A stretch of 7,465 nucleotides of DNA from an uncultured Flavobacterium sp. (GTDB taxonomy: Bacteria > Bacteroidota > Bacteroidia > Flavobacteriales > Flavobacteriaceae): positions 1-7,465 of the forward strand of contig CAMLFV010000129.1 in assembly GCA_946479395.1 (NCBI GenBank), given 5' to 3'. A model generated the notes under the pieces. That model ran no database searches. It was not told the origin of the DNA and saw only the letters and a program-made list of their open reading frames with translations. The position numbers were made by a program, and so were the translations under genes. Positions 5,601 through 7,465 of this stretch are shown one piece after another. The number at the start of each line of letters is the position of its first letter. Position 1 is the first letter of the stretch.

Positions 5601-7465
5601 AAAGTGGTTAAAACAGCGAAAAGTTAAACAGTTTTTAAACGGATTTTCAAAACAAAAAATAAGCGATGCTTTTCAGATTGATAACATTTTTAGTGATTTA
5701 TCTGTTTACAGTTCATTAAAACGAAATCTGAACGGACCTCAATATCAAAGTATTTATAATACAACAAATCAATATCTTAAAAATCAACGCATTGATGTTG
5801 ATTTGTTACAGCAACACATTAAGCAGTTAGGTCATTTAAAGCAAACCGCAGAAAGTTTAAATCTAACAAATTTTCAATCGTGGTTGAAACACTATTTTGA
5901 TAATTCGTTCTTAAAATCAGGCATTAATGATGCTGTTCAACAATTAAAATCGTACCAAAAAGCTCATAAAAATATTCAGTTTTATCTGAACGAAAATGCA
6001 GACAGTTCCATTGTATCAACTGTTAAAAATAATCTGCATTTGTTAGAAGATTGGATTACCTACAACCATTACGAACAAAAAGCGGTTGATTTAAATTTAA
6101 AATGGTTTATTGATTTATTAGAGCAAAATAAGATCAAAAAAGACCGTTTGGCAAAACAATTTGAAGATTTGATTCATTTGAATTTGTTTGTACAAACCTT
6201 AAATTCATCAGCGGTTTTAAACACGTTTGACGCGAATGTTTACGAAGCGTTGATTGATCAATACAAAAAAACGTATCAGGAATTTACCGAAATTACAAAA
6301 AACCAGTTGCAGTTTCAGTTAAGTAATAATATTCCGAATTTAACACAGGAAGCCATTTCAAGTTCCGAAATAGGAATTTTACAAAAGGCAATTCGTAACA
6401 AGGCACGCGGTGTATCAATCCGTAAACTTTTTGATCAAATTCCAACGTTACTTCCTCGTTTAAAGCCTTGTATGTTAATGAGTCCGATTTCTGTTGCGCA
6501 GTATTTTGATGTGGATACCAACCATTTTGATTTGGTTATTTTTGATGAAGCCTCGCAATTACCAACATCAGAAGCTATTAGTGCATTGGCGCGTGCAAAA
6601 CAGGCAATTATTGTGGGAGATCCGAAACAGATGCCGCCGACAAGCTTTTTTGCATCGACTAAAATCGACGAAGAAAATATGGAATTAGAAGATTTGGAAA
6701 GTATTTTAGACGATACTTTAGCAATTTCTATTCCGTCTAAATATTTGTTACGACATTACCGCAGTAAACACGAGAGTTTAATTGCTTTTAGCAACGCTAA
6801 TTTCTATGAAAATAAGCTGCTTACTTTTCCATCTGCCGACGATTTAGACAAAAAAGTTACGTTTGAATACATTGCCGGGCATTACGATAAAGGCAACACG
6901 CGAACCAACAAGCAAGAAGCCGAAGCGATTGTTTTATATATTAAAAATCATTTGCAGTCAGGTAAAAAAGAATCGGTTGGTGTAGTTACTTTTAGCCAGA
7001 CGCAGCAGGTTTTAATTGAAGATTTGCTACAAAAACTATATCAAGAGAATCCGTCTTTAGAAGAAAAAGCTTTGCAGGCAGAAGAACCTATTTTTATTAA
7101 GAATTTAGAGAATGTTCAGGGTGATGAACGCGATATTATTTTATTTTCTATTGGATATGGTGCTGACAAAGATGGTAATTTATCAATGAATTTTGGTCCG
7201 CTGAATAGGGAAGGAGGCTGGCGAAGATTGAATGTAGCTGTAACGCGCGCGCGTTATGAAATGAAAGTGTTTTCGTCTTTAAAAGCAGATCAGATCGATT
7301 TGAACAGAACGCAGGCTGAAGGGGTTAAAGGATTAAAAGGCTTTTTAAATTTTGCAGAAAAAGGCTTGTTGCCAACAAATTTCAATGCGGCAAACAACAT
7401 ACAAAAGCAGAATTTAGTTGAAAGCATTTCTAAATATTTGAATGAAAACGGATTAGAAGTGAAAA
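2656..7465 (+). CDS. Giant Hhe-like defence protein: transglutaminase-like domain, DUF4011, split SF1 helicase (3' end outside window)
   Basis: One uninterrupted frame of 1603 codons, cut by the right edge; the first in-frame ATG (2656) follows an A-rich leader, with an in-frame stop at 2557. Domains in order: beta-rich N-terminus (about 1-165); transglutaminase-like domain (about 168-335) with GNCID (C220), RGHAFVSVW (H246) and D260 or D265 as a candidate triad; DUF4011 (about 376-560), with W379 and KLLDLSLRNNLLN (382-394) and APLLLIPVEL (515-524). The SF1 helicase follows: Q666, Walker A GPPGTGKSQT (683-692, K689), motif Ia around 707-724, Walker B DEASQ (1297-1301), motif III GDPKQMPPT (1321-1329), motif IV LRHYRSKHE (1365-1373), motif V ENVQGDERD (1485-1493), motif VI NVAVTRAR (1526-1533). 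Residues about 745-1240 are an insertion within RecA domain 1. The frame is lost at LVESISKYLNENGLEVK, which resembles the first helix of the DUF559/Vsr-like nuclease that usually follows, then DUF3320. From memory this architecture corresponds to Hhe, a single-protein phage-defence system; the role here is inferred. Helicase motifs look complete, so ATPase activity is expected. Confidence 0.87.
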   Translation, partial: MGELSAITLININKQPYFNYSFCVNNYSFLESVVWQLEGKSLENIRIEITSQLGLFDVFEEHHDTMPIGNHSLQNIKFNYDLSFLKQLVERDIDVISFKIFSNNELTFQTTFDLPVLPVDYFGGLNAYPELLASYVLANHPLIYQIKSDAITILEKNKLTASFEGYQSQNKERVLQMVSALYQAMVNLQLVYSAMPASFETEGQRIRLIDQVLETKFGNCIDISLLFAACLEAVDLNPILVITRGHAFVSVWLDDQRFNDTVTYDTTALTKRIALGIKEIALVEATSLCKGNQLKFKDAMVSAEAQMLQINNFSMAIDIKNARSKGIRPLPVYVAEEVSNDDIKSKITSHKIDKKFEIGTIYDDLDLGESQNLTKQKIWERKLLDLSLRNNLLNIRFTKSMLQLVDLNINLLEDHLANGKSFTLQPNNSQPIAGKYNLYTEPLHVSDPLYQFADSEFKYNRLYTHYHQIELDVVLTHLFRNAKLAEEENGKSTLYLGVGLLKWIEPKNKDIPRLAPLLLIPVELSRKSVNAAFTLRSREEETMINITLLEYLRQEYQLDLSGLENLPMDDAGVDVKKVLTLFRKEILNLKGWDVLEQTVLGTFSFNKLILWQDISKFSEEIQKSPIVKSLIDGKLHESLNTDTLNIDLETLPANWLTLPIATDHSQLEAVLNANGNKSFVLHGPPGTGKSQTITNIIADALANNKKVLFVAAKKAALDVVHTRLDKIGLGAFCLELHSNKSKKSDVLVQLAQSLAVPQDTNQINFNEEANRIDQRKTELSQYINLLHQPLAIGWTLYDTISYLDSNEVAVDQELILKENLLLVDTSTWNNWKDWSFQMEGLTGKMSDHPSKHPLRFISLQEQNFSHKNNIQDAISEFEKSTQEIDKLNSDYNFPFKEPYNHQVAGIIELLENLQNFNADQSVVDVFFNTSQLNVLNNWLELQTQFQTKEDQIIVNFNPNILTANTSEFEQIWNQSKHTWFLPKWLKQRKVKQFLNGFSKQKISDAFQIDNIFSDLSVYSSLKRNLNGPQYQSIYNTTNQYLKNQRIDVDLLQQHIKQLGHLKQTAESLNLTNFQSWLKHYFDNSFLKSGINDAVQQLKSYQKAHKNIQFYLNENADSSIVSTVKNNLHLLEDWITYNHYEQKAVDLNLKWFIDLLEQNKIKKDRLAKQFEDLIHLNLFVQTLNSSAVLNTFDANVYEALIDQYKKTYQEFTEITKNQLQFQLSNNIPNLTQEAISSSEIGILQKAIRNKARGVSIRKLFDQIPTLLPRLKPCMLMSPISVAQYFDVDTNHFDLVIFDEASQLPTSEAISALARAKQAIIVGDPKQMPPTSFFASTKIDEENMELEDLESILDDTLAISIPSKYLLRHYRSKHESLIAFSNANFYENKLLTFPSADDLDKKVTFEYIAGHYDKGNTRTNKQEAEAIVLYIKNHLQSGKKESVGVVTFSQTQQVLIEDLLQKLYQENPSLEEKALQAEEPIFIKNLENVQGDERDIILFSIGYGADKDGNLSMNFGPLNREGGWRRLNVAVTRARYEMKVFSSLKADQIDLNRTQAEGVKGLKGFLNFAEKGLLPTNFNAANNIQKQNLVESISKYLNENGLEVK

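Noticed and set aside
6494..6688. Forward open frame of 64 codons in another frame
   Set aside because: It overlaps helicase motifs II and III, which are read cleanly in the main frame; the product has no recognisable features.
1..7465. Search for CRISPR repeats, tRNA or rRNA genes, insertion sequences and attachment sites
   Set aside because: By eye I saw no regularly spaced repeats, cloverleaf-like sequences, transposase motifs or flanking direct repeats; nearly all the window is coding.

Overview
The window is AT-rich, with four genes all on the + strand. It looks like Flavobacteriaceae (Bacteroidota, probably Flavobacterium, Myroides or a close relative). Three things point there: the fused-type 2-oxoacid dehydrogenase E1 tail and the alpha-oxoamine synthase both closely match flavobacterial proteins as I remember them; start codons follow A-rich leaders with no Shine-Dalgarno sequence; and several upstream regions carry the Bacteroidota -7 promoter element TAnnTTTG. 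No database search was possible, so family names rest on recognised motifs.

Layout: (1) 1-258 is the C-terminal tail of a thiamine-diphosphate 2-oxoacid dehydrogenase E1 protein, closed by a hairpin/T-tract terminator (345-371). (2) 397-1194 encodes an unrecognised 265-residue multi-pass membrane protein; a perfect -7 element lies directly on the end of the preceding terminator. (3) 1272-2537 encodes a complete 421-residue PLP-dependent alpha-oxoamine synthase, with all diagnostic active-site residues. In this phylum it is most likely a serine palmitoyltransferase-type or cysteate acyltransferase-type enzyme that starts sphingolipid or sulfonolipid (capnine) synthesis. It has its own -7 element and a strong GC-rich terminator (2559-2587). 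(4) 2656-7465 is one open frame of 1603 codons running off the right edge. It encodes a giant multidomain protein: a beta-rich N-terminal region, a transglutaminase-like domain with an apparently intact Cys/His/Asp set, DUF4011, and a superfamily 1 helicase whose first RecA domain is split by an insertion of about 500 residues. The frame is cut just where a Vsr/DUF559-like nuclease domain would be expected to start.

The first three genes are ordinary chromosomal genes (central or branched-chain carbon metabolism, an envelope protein, a lipid enzyme) in independent or loosely coupled transcription units. The fourth is the main interest. Its architecture matches the single-protein anti-phage system I recall as Hhe (helicase, DUF4011, Vsr, DUF3320). 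It stands alone after a strong terminator, behind an imperfect inverted repeat that overlaps its candidate promoter. Its family is therefore not new, but the roles of the transglutaminase-like domain and the helicase insertion are, as far as I know, not explained.
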